From: Actinomycetota bacterium
GTDB taxonomy: Bacteria > Actinomycetota > AC-67
Assembly: GCA_041658565.1 (NCBI GenBank)
Contig: JBAZZY010000031.1
Coordinates: forward strand, 1-27,789
Length of the DNA: 27,789 nt
Direction of reading: 5' to 3'
Numbering within the stretch: the stretch's first letter is position 1; each line of letters begins with the position of its first letter. Under the pieces are notes generated by a model. The model was not told the DNA's origin. It saw nothing but the letters and a program-made list of their open reading frames with translations, and ran no database searches. The position numbers were made by a program, and so were the translations under genes. Below, piece after piece: positions 6,454-14,249 of the stretch.

Positions 6454-7847
6454 GCGGTGCTTTGACTTCCGACAAGACGCTGCGCGCGCGCGCCACCACC
6501 GCGATCGCCGACGACCGCCTGCGCGTCGCGCTGCGCGGAGCCACTGATCGATTCACTCTCGGTCGCGCGATCGGGCTTGCCGGCTTGGAAGATGCCCAGG
6601 GGCTTCGCCGCGCCGCGCGCGCCGTGCGCGCCGAGATCCTCGCGAACCTGCCGGCAGTGTTGGAGCAACTTGCCGACAACGTCGTCGCAAACGGCGGCAC
6701 CGTTTGTTGGGCGGCGACCGCGGAGGAAGCGACGGCGTACGTCGAGGCCGTCGCTGCACGCCACGACGCACGAACGATAGTGAAGTCCAAGTCGATGGTG
6801 ACTGAAGAAATCAAGTTGAATGAGGTCCTGGAATCGGCGGGGCGCAAGGTCGTCGAGACCGACCTCGGTGAGTGGATCATCCAACTGGCGGGGCAGACAC
6901 CGAGCCACATCATCGCTCCGGCGTTGCACTTGGACCGTCACCAAGTCGCAGAGATCCTCGGCCAAGTCGCCGATGGCGAGGAGATGCAGACCGACCCGGA
7001 GTGGCTCGCGGCTTTCGCGCGCCGCAAACTCCGCGAGGAGTTCCTCCGTGCGGACATGGGGATCTCGGGAGCGAACTTCGGCGTCGCTGAAACCGGTTCG
7101 GTGGCATTGGTCACCAACGAGGGCAACGGCCGCATGGCGACGTCGCTGCCGCGTGTGCACGTCGCGATCATGGGGATGGAGCGCGTGGTTGCCACGACCG
7201 CGCAACTGGATCTGATGCTTGCTCTGTTGGGTCGTTCGGCGAGCGGGCAACCGCTGACTTCGTACACGAGCATCATCACCGGGCCGCGGCGCGAGGGCGA
7301 GGCCGACGGTCCCGACGAGTTCCACTTGGTGATCTTGGACAACGGTCGTTCGAGGATCCTGGGCACGGAGTTCCATGAGATCCTCGCCTGCATCCGCTGC
7401 GGCGCTTGCCTGGGTGCGTGCCCGGTGTACCGGCAGATCGGCGGCCACGCCTACGGGTCGGTGTACGCCGGACCGGTCGGCGCGGTCCTTACGCCGCTGC
7501 TGTTCCCGGACGAGCAGACACGGGAACTCCCGAACGCGTCGTCGTTGTGCGGTGCGTGCATGGATGCCTGTCCCGTCGGGATTCCGCTTCAAGACCTGTT
7601 GCTGGCGCATCGCCGGCGCAACGCGGCGGATGCGGATGCTTCGACCCGACGGGGTTGGAATGCGTGGGCGCGCGCCTGGAGTCGTCCCGCGTTGTTCCGC
7701 GCGACGACCGCGTTGCCCACGTTCGGCCGACGGTTCACCAAGTTGGCGGCGCGTCTCCCAGGCGTGTCGCGCTGGGCGGCCGGCCGGGAGATCCCCGAGC
7801 CGCCGCAGCGAACGTTCCATCAGATGTGGGAGCGCGGCGATGTCTGA
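6450..7847 (+). CDS. lutB: LutB: lactate utilization iron-sulfur protein
   Basis: The 465-residue product is a full-length LutB/YkgF. The N-terminal LUD domain includes KSKSMVTEEIKLNE and the glycine-rich ISGANFGVAETGSV. A ferredoxin-like module follows with C314-x2-C-x2-C-x3-CP (CIRCGACLGACP) and C367-x2-C-x3-CP (CGACMDACPVGIP). A C-terminal arm of ~80 residues ends in PPQRTFHQMW. It carries electrons within the LutABC complex during L-lactate to pyruvate oxidation. The ATG at 6450 overlaps the lutA stop; the open frame extends far upstream of it, but that extension is only the shadow of lutA. It overlaps lutC by 8 nt. Confidence 0.93.
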   Translation: MSGALTSDKTLRARATTAIADDRLRVALRGATDRFTLGRAIGLAGLEDAQGLRRAARAVRAEILANLPAVLEQLADNVVANGGTVCWAATAEEATAYVEAVAARHDARTIVKSKSMVTEEIKLNEVLESAGRKVVETDLGEWIIQLAGQTPSHIIAPALHLDRHQVAEILGQVADGEEMQTDPEWLAAFARRKLREEFLRADMGISGANFGVAETGSVALVTNEGNGRMATSLPRVHVAIMGMERVVATTAQLDLMLALLGRSASGQPLTSYTSIITGPRREGEADGPDEFHLVILDNGRSRILGTEFHEILACIRCGACLGACPVYRQIGGHAYGSVYAGPVGAVLTPLLFPDEQTRELPNASSLCGACMDACPVGIPLQDLLLAHRRRNAADADASTRRGWNAWARAWSRPALFRATTALPTFGRRFTKLAARLPGVSRWAAGREIPEPPQRTFHQMWERGDV

Positions 7848-8499
7848 GTTCGGAAACCGCGCCGAGTTTCTCGGACGCTTGCGCGTGGCGTTGTCGGGTG
7901 GAGTGCCGGAGAACCCGGCGCATCCGCTGCCGCCGCTTGGCGGCCCGGTCCCCGAGATCCGTTTTACGTCTTTGGATCCGACCGACCTGCGTGCCGCGTT
8001 CGTCGGTGCGGCCCAGTACGTTGCCGCGCGCCCCACGCGGATGCCGGCGCTGACGGCCGAGTTCCTCGCCGCGTTCATCGAGGAAGAGAAAGTGCGGACG
8101 GCGGTTGTGTCTCGTGAGCCTGAGGCGCGCGCGGCCGGAGCGATCCTTGCCGAGCTCGGGGTCGCGGTTTCCGACTACTCACGTGAAGCGGCACTGGAAG
8201 CCGACCTCGGGGTTACGAGCGCGGTGTTCGGCGTCGCGGCTACCGGGTCGGTCGTGCAGGACTCCTCGGCAACCGGAGGGCGCGCGGTCAGCCTGCTGCC
8301 CCGCGTGCATCTGTGCGTGCTTCCGGCGGAGCGTCTGGTGGCGACTCCCGGCGACGTGTTGCGCTCTCTGGGCGCGCGCGCCCTTCCCTCGAATCTCGTC
8401 TTCATCACCGGTCCGAGTCGCTCCGGCGACATCGAGCAGATCATCACCATGGGCGTACACGGACCCACCTCGGTACACATCGCTCTGATCGAGGGCTGA
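7840..8499 (+). CDS. lutC: LutC: lactate utilization protein C (LUD domain)
   Basis: The 219-residue product has the LUD fold of LutC/YkgG. After a variable N-terminus (EFLGRLRVALSGG, then a proline-rich stretch) come the family blocks LGVTSAVFGVAATGSVV, RAVSLLPRVHLCVLPAERLVATPGD and VFITGPSRSGDIEQIITMGVHGP. It is the third subunit of the L-lactate oxidising complex. The ATG lies inside the lutB end (8-nt overlap), so the three subunits are translated together. There is no lactate permease or LutR-type regulator in the window. Confidence 0.92.
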   Translation: MSEFGNRAEFLGRLRVALSGGVPENPAHPLPPLGGPVPEIRFTSLDPTDLRAAFVGAAQYVAARPTRMPALTAEFLAAFIEEEKVRTAVVSREPEARAAGAILAELGVAVSDYSREAALEADLGVTSAVFGVAATGSVVQDSSATGGRAVSLLPRVHLCVLPAERLVATPGDVLRSLGARALPSNLVFITGPSRSGDIEQIITMGVHGPTSVHIALIEG

Positions 8500-8568
8500 G
8501 CGTCGTTTGTCGCGCGCGCGCCGCGTGTGTTCCAATCCAGCACGTCGCTTGAGGAGAGGGAGCACACG

Positions 8569-9795
8569 ATGGACTTTGCGTTCACCCCGAAGGTCGAAGA
8601 GTTGCGCGCCAAGTTGCTTTCGTTCATGGACGAGAAGGTCTATCCGGCCGAGCCCGTCTACATGGAACAGGTTCTGGCGTCCGGTAATCCGCATTTCCAT
8701 CCTCCGATCATGGAAGAACTGAAGAAGGAGGCGCGCGCGCGCGGCCTTTGGAACTTGTTCTTGCCCGAAGAGCGTTGGGGCGCCGGACTCACCAACACTG
8801 AGTACGCGCCGCTTGCCGAGATCACCGGTCGCAGTCACATCGCTCCTGAGGCGATCAACTGCGCCGCGCCCGACACCGGGAACATGGAGATCCTGGTCGA
8901 GTTCGGAACACCGGAGCAGCAGAAGCAGTGGCTCGAGCCGCTGCTCGAAGGGGAGATCCGGTCGTGCTTTTCGATGACCGAGCCCGACGTCGCGAGTTCG
9001 GACGCGCGCAACATTCGCACCAGCATCGCGCGCGACGGGGACCACTACGTGATCAACGGCCGCAAGTGGTGGTCGAGCGGCGCGGCCGACGACCGCTGCA
9101 AGATTTCGATCGTGATGGGCATTACCAATCCTGATGCCGACACCTACCGTCAGCAGAGCATGATCCTGGTACCGCTGGACACGCCCGGCGTGAAGATCGT
9201 TCGCTCAACGCCGGTATTCGGATTCAACACCGGCCACGGACACGCGGAGATCGTTTACGAAGACGTGCGCGTTCCCGCGGAGAACATGCTCGGCGAAGAA
9301 GGTGACGGATTCCACATTGCGCAGGCGCGGCTCGGACCGGGGCGCATTCATCACTGCATGCGCGCGATCGGAATGGCTGAGCGAGCGTTCGACTTGATGT
9401 GCGCGCGCGCGCTCACTCGCGTCGCCTTCGGCAAGGAACTCGCACGCCAGGGAGTCGTGCAGCAGGCGATTGCCGAATCGCGCATGGAGATCGAACAGGC
9501 GCGATTGCTGACGCTCAAGGCCGCGTGGCTGATGGACACCGTCGGCAAGAAGGGCGCGCGCATTGAGATCTCGGCGATCAAGGTCGTCGCGCCCAACGTT
9601 GCGCTGCGCGTGATCGACCGCGCGATTCAGATCCACGGCGGCGCCGGCGTTTCCAACGACTTCCCACTTGCTTCGATGTGGGCCGCCGCGCGCACCTTGC
9701 GCATCGCCGACGGTCCCGACGAAGTGCACGAGATGGTCATCGCGCGCCGGGAACTGAAGCGCTACATCGACGCCTTCGCGGCCGCGGCGAAGTAG
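8569..9795 (+). CDS. Acyl-CoA dehydrogenase family protein, ACAD10/11 (LvaC) type
   Basis: The ATG at 8569 has a strong ribosome site (GAGGAGAGGGA, about 8 nt upstream). The 408-residue FAD enzyme shows CFSMTEPDVASSDARNI and INGRKWWSSGA in the middle domain, and in the C-terminal helical domain IHHCMRAIGMAERAFDLM, RVAFGKELARQGVVQQ, the flavin-contacting IQIHGGAGVS and DGPDEVH. The HHCMR block and the DGPDEVH end are features I associate with ACAD10/11 and bacterial LvaC rather than with classical beta-oxidation dehydrogenases; the usual catalytic E of EGT is D here. In that subfamily the enzyme converts a 4-phospho-acyl-CoA to the enoyl-CoA. The kinase expected to supply that substrate is encoded 7 nt downstream. 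Confidence 0.85.
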   Translation: MDFAFTPKVEELRAKLLSFMDEKVYPAEPVYMEQVLASGNPHFHPPIMEELKKEARARGLWNLFLPEERWGAGLTNTEYAPLAEITGRSHIAPEAINCAAPDTGNMEILVEFGTPEQQKQWLEPLLEGEIRSCFSMTEPDVASSDARNIRTSIARDGDHYVINGRKWWSSGAADDRCKISIVMGITNPDADTYRQQSMILVPLDTPGVKIVRSTPVFGFNTGHGHAEIVYEDVRVPAENMLGEEGDGFHIAQARLGPGRIHHCMRAIGMAERAFDLMCARALTRVAFGKELARQGVVQQAIAESRMEIEQARLLTLKAAWLMDTVGKKGARIEISAIKVVAPNVALRVIDRAIQIHGGAGVSNDFPLASMWAAARTLRIADGPDEVHEMVIARRELKRYIDAFAAAAK

Positions 9796-9802
9796 AGATC
9801 CT

Positions 9803-10858
9803 GTGAGCGGCGAGCCGGGCAACATCGCCGAGTTGGTCGATCCGGCGGGTTTGGCGGCGTTCCTTGCCGAGCGCGCGCCGGAGTTCCCCGGCGAGTTCAC
9901 GCTGGAGCGACTCGGTGAGGGCCAGTCGTGTCTGACGTTCCTGGTTCGCGGCGATGGGTGGGATGTCGTTCTGCGCCGGCCGCCGCGCGGGGATCTGCCG
10001 CCGACCGCGTTCGACGTGACTCGGGAGTTCCGCGTTATGTCGGCGCTGGCGCGCGCGGGTGCGCCGGTGCCCGTCCCCGAGCCCGTCGTGCTCTGCGAGG
10101 ACAAGGCCGTGATAGGCGCGCCGTTCTACCTGATGCGCAAACTCAACGGGCATGTAGTGCGTACCGAGATTCCCGAGCCGTTGTCTTCACTGCGGGATCG
10201 CGCGCGCATGGGCGAGCAGCTCGTAGAGACGCTCGTGGCGCTCCACGCGGTGGACTGGCGCGCGGCGGGACTCGAAGGGTTCGGCAAACCCGACGGATAC
10301 CTCCAGCGGCAGTTACGGCGCATGTACCAACTCTGGGAACTGGCGAAGTTCCGCGACCAGCCCGACATCACCGAGGTCGGCGAGTGGCTCGGGGCCAACG
10401 TGCCGAAGGCGCGCCCAGTGACCATCGTTCACGGCGACTACAAGCTCGACAACGTGATCTTTGCTCCGGAGTCACCGGTGAAGCTGATCGGCGTTGTTGA
10501 CTGGGAGATGTCAACGATCGGCGATCCGCTGGCCGACCTTGGGTGGATGCTCTACTTCTGGCTTGATCCCGGGGATTCGGCGCTTGGGCTCAAGGTCACG
10601 TCGGTGACGAACCTTGAGGGGTTCCCGCGTCGGACGGACTTGTTGGCCCACTACGCGAAGGCCACGGGTGCACCGGTCGAGGACGTGCTGTGGTACGTGG
10701 CGCTCGCCGGCTGGAAGATCGCCATCATCATGGAGGGGTCTTTCCGCCGGTTCCTCGGCGGCGTCGGCGATCATCCGACGTTCGCCCAACTCGAGAAGGT
10801 CGTGCCGGCGCTGGCCGCGCGCTCGGCCCAGGCAATGCGCGGTGAGTTCGGGACCTAG
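9803..10858 (+). CDS. APH-family phosphotransferase, LvaA-like acyl-CoA hydroxyl kinase
   Basis: The 351-residue protein has the choline/aminoglycoside phosphotransferase fold. The N-lobe includes LGEGQSCLTFLV and VVLRRPPRGDLPPTAFDVTR. The catalytic Brenner motif is VHGDYKLDNVIF (HGDxxxxN), and the Mg-binding loop is VVDWEMSTIGDPLADLGWM. The RRPPRG and DVTREF blocks are typical of the ACAD10/11-associated subgroup, not of antibiotic kinases. It starts at GTG 9803, seven bases after the acyl-CoA dehydrogenase stop, so the two are one operon. In animals the same two domains are fused in ACAD10/ACAD11; in Pseudomonas levulinate catabolism they are LvaA and LvaC. The inferred role is phosphorylating the 4-hydroxyl of a 4-hydroxyacyl-CoA. 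Aminoglycoside resistance is unlikely. Confidence 0.85.
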   Translation: MSGEPGNIAELVDPAGLAAFLAERAPEFPGEFTLERLGEGQSCLTFLVRGDGWDVVLRRPPRGDLPPTAFDVTREFRVMSALARAGAPVPVPEPVVLCEDKAVIGAPFYLMRKLNGHVVRTEIPEPLSSLRDRARMGEQLVETLVALHAVDWRAAGLEGFGKPDGYLQRQLRRMYQLWELAKFRDQPDITEVGEWLGANVPKARPVTIVHGDYKLDNVIFAPESPVKLIGVVDWEMSTIGDPLADLGWMLYFWLDPGDSALGLKVTSVTNLEGFPRRTDLLAHYAKATGAPVEDVLWYVALAGWKIAIIMEGSFRRFLGGVGDHPTFAQLEKVVPALAARSAQAMRGEFGT

Positions 10859-10919
10859 CAGGAAGATCCGGCGCGCGCGCGGCGTTACCGATGGTGGGCC
10901 ACACGCCAAAGGAGAGTTC

Positions 10920-11309
10920 ATGGAACACGCGTTCGCGATCGATACCGCTATGTCCTACGAAGATGCCGTCCCGAAGGTCAAGGAAGCCCTCAAAGCGCAA
11001 GGGTTCGGGATCCTCACCGAGATCGACATCAGCGCGACGATGAAGGAGAAGCTTGGCGAAGAAGTCGAGCCATACGTCATCCTCGGCGCCTGCAATCCAT
11101 CTCTGGCCTACCGTGCGCTTGAAGCCGACCGGCAGATCGGGCTGCTGCTTCCGTGCACGGTCGTTGTGCGCGCGCGCGGCGGCGGAATCCGGATCGAGGC
11201 GCTGGATCCAAACATCATGGCGACCTTCGCCGGCGAGTCCGATCTCAAGAGCGTTGCGTCCGAGGCGTCGGAGCGCATCCGCGCCGCACTGGATTCTCTC
11301 GCGAGTTAG
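10920..11309 (+). CDS. DUF302 family protein
   Basis: The 129-residue product matches the small DUF302 alpha/beta domain: an N-terminal strand-helix (MSYEDAVPKVKEALKAQGFGILTEI), then ISATMKEKLGEE, the conserved YVILGACNPSLAYRAL, LLLPCTVVVRARGGGIRIEALDP, and a C-terminal helix. The Cys of GACNP and that of LLPCTVVV are the ones usually conserved. The start has AAAGGAG about 6 nt upstream. It lies 61 nt after the kinase gene and may share its transcript. DUF302 has no settled function; redox or heme/metal roles have been suggested. It converges with histidine kinase 1, stops 12 bp apart, with no clear terminator. Confidence 0.85.
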   Translation: MEHAFAIDTAMSYEDAVPKVKEALKAQGFGILTEIDISATMKEKLGEEVEPYVILGACNPSLAYRALEADRQIGLLLPCTVVVRARGGGIRIEALDPNIMATFAGESDLKSVASEASERIRAALDSLAS

Positions 11310-11321
11310 GTCGGACGGCCG

Positions 11322-12602
11322 TCACGCATGGCGCTTCTTCGCCCGGGCGGGGACGGACTCCGCGGTCGGCAACGTGACCGTGAAGACTGATCCGCCGCCT
11401 GTTCCCGGGTCCACCCGGATATGGCCACCCTCTGCTTCGACGTAGCGCCGGGCGAGCAGGAGCCCCAGACCCGTCCCGGCCGTGCGCCGTTCGCCGGACC
11501 CGCGGTAGTAGGGATCAAAGATCCGCTCACGGTCGGAGTCTGGAATCCCGGGTCCGCGGTCTGCGACGGTGACGTCGACGTGATCGGGGTGCGGGCGCGC
11601 GCGCACCTCAATGGAAGCTCCCGGCGGAGAGAACTTGGCCGCGTTGGTCAAAAGGTTCCCCAGGACGCGACGTAGCGCAAATGCATCGACGCGGGCCTTG
11701 GTGTTCGCATCGATGTCGATGACGACGGAGTGGTCCGCCAGCGCCGGCGCGAGTGTCTGCACGAGTGCTTCGACGGTCGGCCGGAGACGCTCGTTCGAGG
11801 CCTGTGGAACCCAGGCTCCCTCTTCGATGCGCGACAACTCAAGTATGCGCGCGACAAGTTGCTCCATCTCCGAAGTGTTCGACGTGATGCGCTCGAGGAA
11901 GAACCTGCCGGCGGGACCGTCGATGTCGTCCCACCGCGCAATCAGAGTCTGCGCGAATCCGTTGATCGCCGTCAGCGAAGTTCTCAGCTCGTGCGACAGT
12001 TCCGACACCTGCATTCGTGTCTGGTGAGTGAGTTGCGAGCGCAGTTCACGCGTTGATGTGTTGACAAGCAAGACCATCGCGCAGAGCACAACGCCGAAGA
12101 AGACGAGTGCTTGTGGATCGAGGTGGGATGCTCCGGCGCGCGTGTTCGCCATTGACGTCAGGCCGATTGCTCCGATCGCCGTCGCTGAGCTGACTTCCGT
12201 CCCTGTGCTCGATGCTGCGTATGTGACGATCAGCGCGTAGCCGAAGAGGGCCGTGAGGTGGGTTTCAGGAACGCAGTAGTCAATCGCGAAGACGACGCCG
12301 AGGTCTCCCAAGATCGTCAGTGCCCGGTACGTCGGCGCGAGCTTGTACCGTCCGAGCGCGGCGGTGGCAAGAGCATATGGGAGCAAGACGATTCCCACGA
12401 TGCGCAGGAATGTCCCCTGATGTGGAAATATGCTCGAAAACGCCAAGCCCGCCGCAACCGAGAGAACGCCGAACATGGGGCGCAGCCACAAGGCGAGTGT
12501 GGAGACATGCGCGAGAGGTCCGTCCGGATAGCTCGGCGGGAAGGCATGATCAACGAGCCGCGAGATGTGGCTCGTTGAAGCTGTTTTGAATGGCGTGTCC
12601 AT
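11322..12602 (-). CDS. Membrane sensor histidine kinase 1 (tandem paralogue)
   Basis: I chose ATG 12602 (MDTPFKT), not the in-frame ATG at 12677, because it makes the protein exactly as long as its neighbour (426 aa) with matching N-termini. Five or six TM segments (about residues 35-185) with almost no extracytoplasmic domain are followed by the dimerisation helix SHELRTSLTAI (phosphoacceptor His204), the N box NLLTNAAKFS, the G1 box DRGPGIPD, the F box RIFDPYYRGSG and the G2 box GTGLGL. The usual Pro five residues after the His is Ser209. No response regulator is adjacent, so its partner is encoded elsewhere. A TM-embedded sensor suggests detection of a membrane-associated or intramembrane cue. 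Confidence 0.9.
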   Translation of the reverse strand: MDTPFKTASTSHISRLVDHAFPPSYPDGPLAHVSTLALWLRPMFGVLSVAAGLAFSSIFPHQGTFLRIVGIVLLPYALATAALGRYKLAPTYRALTILGDLGVVFAIDYCVPETHLTALFGYALIVTYAASSTGTEVSSATAIGAIGLTSMANTRAGASHLDPQALVFFGVVLCAMVLLVNTSTRELRSQLTHQTRMQVSELSHELRTSLTAINGFAQTLIARWDDIDGPAGRFFLERITSNTSEMEQLVARILELSRIEEGAWVPQASNERLRPTVEALVQTLAPALADHSVVIDIDANTKARVDAFALRRVLGNLLTNAAKFSPPGASIEVRARPHPDHVDVTVADRGPGIPDSDRERIFDPYYRGSGERRTAGTGLGLLLARRYVEAEGGHIRVDPGTGGGSVFTVTLPTAESVPARAKKRHA

Positions 12603-12796
12603 GGCGAGAGCCGACGGGCCGAACTCCCCTGACGGTACGGCAGGCGGGCGTCGTAGGCATGAGGCAAACGCCTCCAATTCCCGGCTTTCGGACCCGAGGG
12701 CCTTCTTCCGAGGGCATTAGGACTAGCCCCATGGAATGCCTTCGTTTCGTCGCGGCCGGGATGTTTTGGGACACGGGTAAGAGGGCCTGCCGGCCG
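12603..12796 (-). promoter_or_regulatory. Intergenic region upstream of histidine kinase 1, with a duplicated element
   Basis: About 113 nt upstream of the ATG, at 12715-12762, lies a segment that closely matches 14171-14218 upstream of kinase 2 (shared core GGACTAG..., then ATGGA, TGCC, GTTTCG and GGCCGGGA). On the minus strand both copies contain CTAGTCC, which could act as a -10 (TAGTCC). The closer part of the region is not conserved and has no strong Shine-Dalgarno. Confidence 0.4.
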
Positions 12797-14077
12797 TCAC
12801 GCATGGCGCTTCTTTGCACGGGCGGGGACCGATTCCGCGGTCGGCAATGTGACCGTGAAGACTGATCCGCCGCCTGTTCCCGGGTCCACCCGGATACGGC
12901 CACCCTCGGATTCGACGTAGCGCCGTGCGAGCAGGAGTCCCAAACCCGTGCCGACGGTGCGGCGCTCGCCGGACCCGCGGTAGTAGGGATTGAAGATCCG
13001 CTCACGGTCGGAGTCCGGGATTCCGGGTCCGCGATCGGTGACGGTGATCTCGACGTCGTCGCCATGCGGGCGCGCCCGTACATCGATTGGCGCTCCCGCG
13101 GGAGAGAACTTGGCCGCGTTCGTCAATAGATTGCCCAGGACGCGACGGAGCGCAAACGGATCGACGCGGACGCTGAGGTCCGCGTCGATGTCGATGGTGA
13201 GGGAGTGATCCGTCAGTGTCGGCGCGAGTGTCTGCGCGAGTGTCTCGACGGCCGGCCGGAGACGTTCATTCGCTCCCTTAGGGGCCCAGGCGCCCTCTTC
13301 AATGCGCGACAACTCGAGCATGCGCGCGACGAGTTGCTCCATCTCCGAGGTGTTCGACGTGATGCGCTCGAGGAAGACCCTGCCCGTGGGGTAGTCGACG
13401 TCGTTCCACCTTTCGATCAAAGTTCGAGTGAACCCGTCGATTGCCGTCAGCGAAGTCCTCAGCTCGTGCGACAGCGTCGACACCTGCACCCGCGCCTGGT
13501 GGGTGAGTTGTGTTCGCAACTCACGCGTGGACGCCTGAACGATCAAGACAGTTGTGCCGAGCACGACGCCGAAGCAGGACATCGCATAGGGGTCGACTCT
13601 GAACGTTCCGGCGCGCGCGTTCGTTGCAACCGCCATGCCTACTGCCACGATCGCCACCGCGGAACTGACCCCCGCTCCCGTGCTCGATGCCGCGTAGGTA
13701 ACGATCAGCGCGTAGGCGAAGAGAGTTGTGAAGTGGGTCTCGGGAACGGAGTAGTCGAACGCGAAGACGACGCCGAGGTCTCCTGCGAGCGTCAGCGCCC
13801 TGTACACCGGAGTGAGTTTGTACCGTCCGAGAGCGGTGGTGGCGAGAGCGTATGGGAGCAAGACGATCAAGATGACGCCCAGGAATGCTTGTCGATGCGG
13901 GAAGACGTCGGGAAACGCCAATGCCACTGCGATCACGAGGGAGCAGAACGCGGGGCGCAGCCACACGGCTAGGGAGGACAGGTGCGCGAGAGGTCCGTCC
14001 GGATAGCTCGGCGGGAATGCGCGCTCAACGAGTCGCGACACGCGGCTCGTTGGATCGATTTCGGGTGACGTATCCAT
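12797..14077 (-). CDS. Membrane sensor histidine kinase 2 (tandem paralogue)
   Basis: The 426-residue product is a close paralogue of the kinase at 11322-12602, aligned end to end without a length change; the last ~60 residues (from RRTVGTGLGL to SVPARAKKRHA) are nearly identical. The multi-TM input region spans about residues 35-185. His204 sits in SHELRTSLTAI, Asn320 in NLLTNAAKFS, Asp348 in DRGPGIPD, and GTGLGL at 376-381. The same Pro-to-Ser change at residue 209 is present, so it predates the duplication. No response regulator is linked. Divergence is concentrated in the sensor half, as expected if the two copies sense related but different signals. Confidence 0.92.
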   Translation of the reverse strand: MDTSPEIDPTSRVSRLVERAFPPSYPDGPLAHLSSLAVWLRPAFCSLVIAVALAFPDVFPHRQAFLGVILIVLLPYALATTALGRYKLTPVYRALTLAGDLGVVFAFDYSVPETHFTTLFAYALIVTYAASSTGAGVSSAVAIVAVGMAVATNARAGTFRVDPYAMSCFGVVLGTTVLIVQASTRELRTQLTHQARVQVSTLSHELRTSLTAIDGFTRTLIERWNDVDYPTGRVFLERITSNTSEMEQLVARMLELSRIEEGAWAPKGANERLRPAVETLAQTLAPTLTDHSLTIDIDADLSVRVDPFALRRVLGNLLTNAAKFSPAGAPIDVRARPHGDDVEITVTDRGPGIPDSDRERIFNPYYRGSGERRTVGTGLGLLLARRYVESEGGRIRVDPGTGGGSVFTVTLPTAESVPARAKKRHA

Positions 14078-14249
14078 GGCGAGATCGGTCGAGTATCTCT
14101 CCCAATGTTAGGGGTGATAGATGCCGCGGGCATGGGGCAGGCGTCTCACGTTGCGGGCATTCGGCCGCGACATTCGGACTAGTCTTATGGAGTGCCCTGG
14201 TTTCGCCATGGCCGGAAGCGCCCGAGAAAGCGGGCAAGCCGGTGATCTC
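14078..14249 (-). promoter_or_regulatory. Intergenic region upstream of histidine kinase 2
   Basis: It contains the second copy of the element shared with kinase 1 (14171-14218), about 94 nt from the ATG. Closer in, minus-strand TAACAT (14105-14110) and GATACT (14090-14095) are possible -10 sequences. GGGAGAG at 14098-14104 is too far (about 20 nt) to be the ribosome site. Confidence 0.35.

Noticed and set aside
6414..8078. 554-residue open frame opposite lutB/lutC
   Set aside because: Arg/His-rich antisense shadow produced by high GC; no family features, while both + strand genes are unambiguous.
9803..10858. Aminoglycoside resistance kinase
   Set aside because: The APH fold alone is not evidence of resistance; residues and the adjacent ACAD10/11-type dehydrogenase point to acyl-CoA metabolism.
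13205..13972. 255-residue + strand frame opposite histidine kinase 2
   Set aside because: Composition is typical of an antisense shadow, and the kinase on the other strand has complete catalytic boxes.
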